Origin: Pelagerythrobacter marinus | GTDB taxonomy: Bacteria; Pseudomonadota; Alphaproteobacteria; Sphingomonadales; Sphingomonadaceae | DNA: 64,000 nt | NCBI RefSeq assembly: GCF_009827515.1 | Contig: NZ_WTYO01000001.1 | Span: forward strand, 707,163-771,162 | Direction: 5' to 3' | Shown: piece by piece, positions 63,938-64,000 of the stretch | Position numbering within the stretch: position 1 is the stretch's first letter | Layout of the letters: each line of letters opens with the position of its first letter | Translations under genes and position numbers: made by a program | Notes under the pieces: model-generated | What the model saw: only the letters and a program-made list of their open reading frames with translations | The model's database searches: none | Told to the model about the DNA's origin: nothing

Positions 63938-64000
63938 TTGGCAACATCCTTGCGAGTGGCGGGAGGGGTTGCCTTCAACCTCCCGCTCGGCCCTTCGAGG

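Larger units (their letters stand above)
63464..64000. other. Gene-free terminal stretch filled with repeats
   Basis: 537 bases up to the window edge. It holds most of the dispersed repeat copy 3 (63452-63547), two copies of a double-hairpin repeat (63573-63655 and 63700-63784) and a 22-base tandem repeat (63891-63937). No credible gene is seen. It probably lies upstream of a gene beyond the window. Confidence 0.7.

Overview
The window is chromosomal DNA from a high-GC alphaproteobacterium. Gene content (lolCD, bamB, a CtrA-free housekeeping set, several sphingomonad-type conserved hypotheticals), the GAAC-N7-GAAC LexA boxes and the dispersed repeats fit the order Sphingomonadales, probably the Erythrobacteraceae; the family-level placement is inference. 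About 57 protein genes are recognised. No rRNA, tRNA, CRISPR array, IS element or complete prophage was seen.

Layout. 1-6240: terminator and repeat, an M3 peptidase, the RNA cyclic phosphodiesterase thpR, and SOS-controlled uvrA. 6236-8700: an AT-richer accessory island holding a relic of a second uvrA 3' end and a two-gene unit, a PD-(D/E)XK-type nuclease with its overlapping upstream partner. This is the best candidate for an undescribed (possibly defence) system. 8965-11684: an HTH protein, an RlpA-like protein and a long gene-free stretch. 11685-20093: argG, a cyclopropane fatty acid synthase, an overlapping operon (pteridine-reductase-like SDR, cytochrome b, molybdopterin oxidoreductase), a glycine-zipper protein, divergent azoR and HxlR regulator, a cyclophilin and an FMN 2-hydroxyacid dehydrogenase. 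20094-29300: a BlaI/M56 sensor pair with its operator, a broken ypfJ-like metallopeptidase, bdhA, an M28 peptidase, guaB, an RNA m5C methyltransferase and a TPR protein.

29353-46440: rppH and an alpha/beta hydrolase, korAB, an EF-hand lipoprotein, a YdjM-like membrane protein, a PAP2 phosphatase, a photolyase, a second and divergent CFA synthase followed by a serine hydrolase, a PilZ protein, purF with an SDR, lolCD and glutathione peroxidase. 46571-63463: dnaE, an acyl-CoA ligase coupled to a small DUF1330-like protein, a LexA-boxed radical SAM protein, astD, selO, a hydrolase-glycosyltransferase pair, a YfgM-like protein with bamB, and an ICMT-family membrane methyltransferase. The last 540 bases hold only repeats.

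How the genes connect. DNA repair recurs: uvrA and the radical SAM gene both have perfect alphaproteobacterial LexA boxes, and a photolyase and replicative dnaE are also present. Envelope functions are frequent (lolCD, bamB with its TPR partner, RlpA, two CFA synthases, PAP2, ICMT). Many gene pairs overlap by the 4-base ATGA arrangement, implying translational coupling. Three copies of a roughly 95-base inverted-repeat element and two copies of a double-hairpin element mark intergenic positions.
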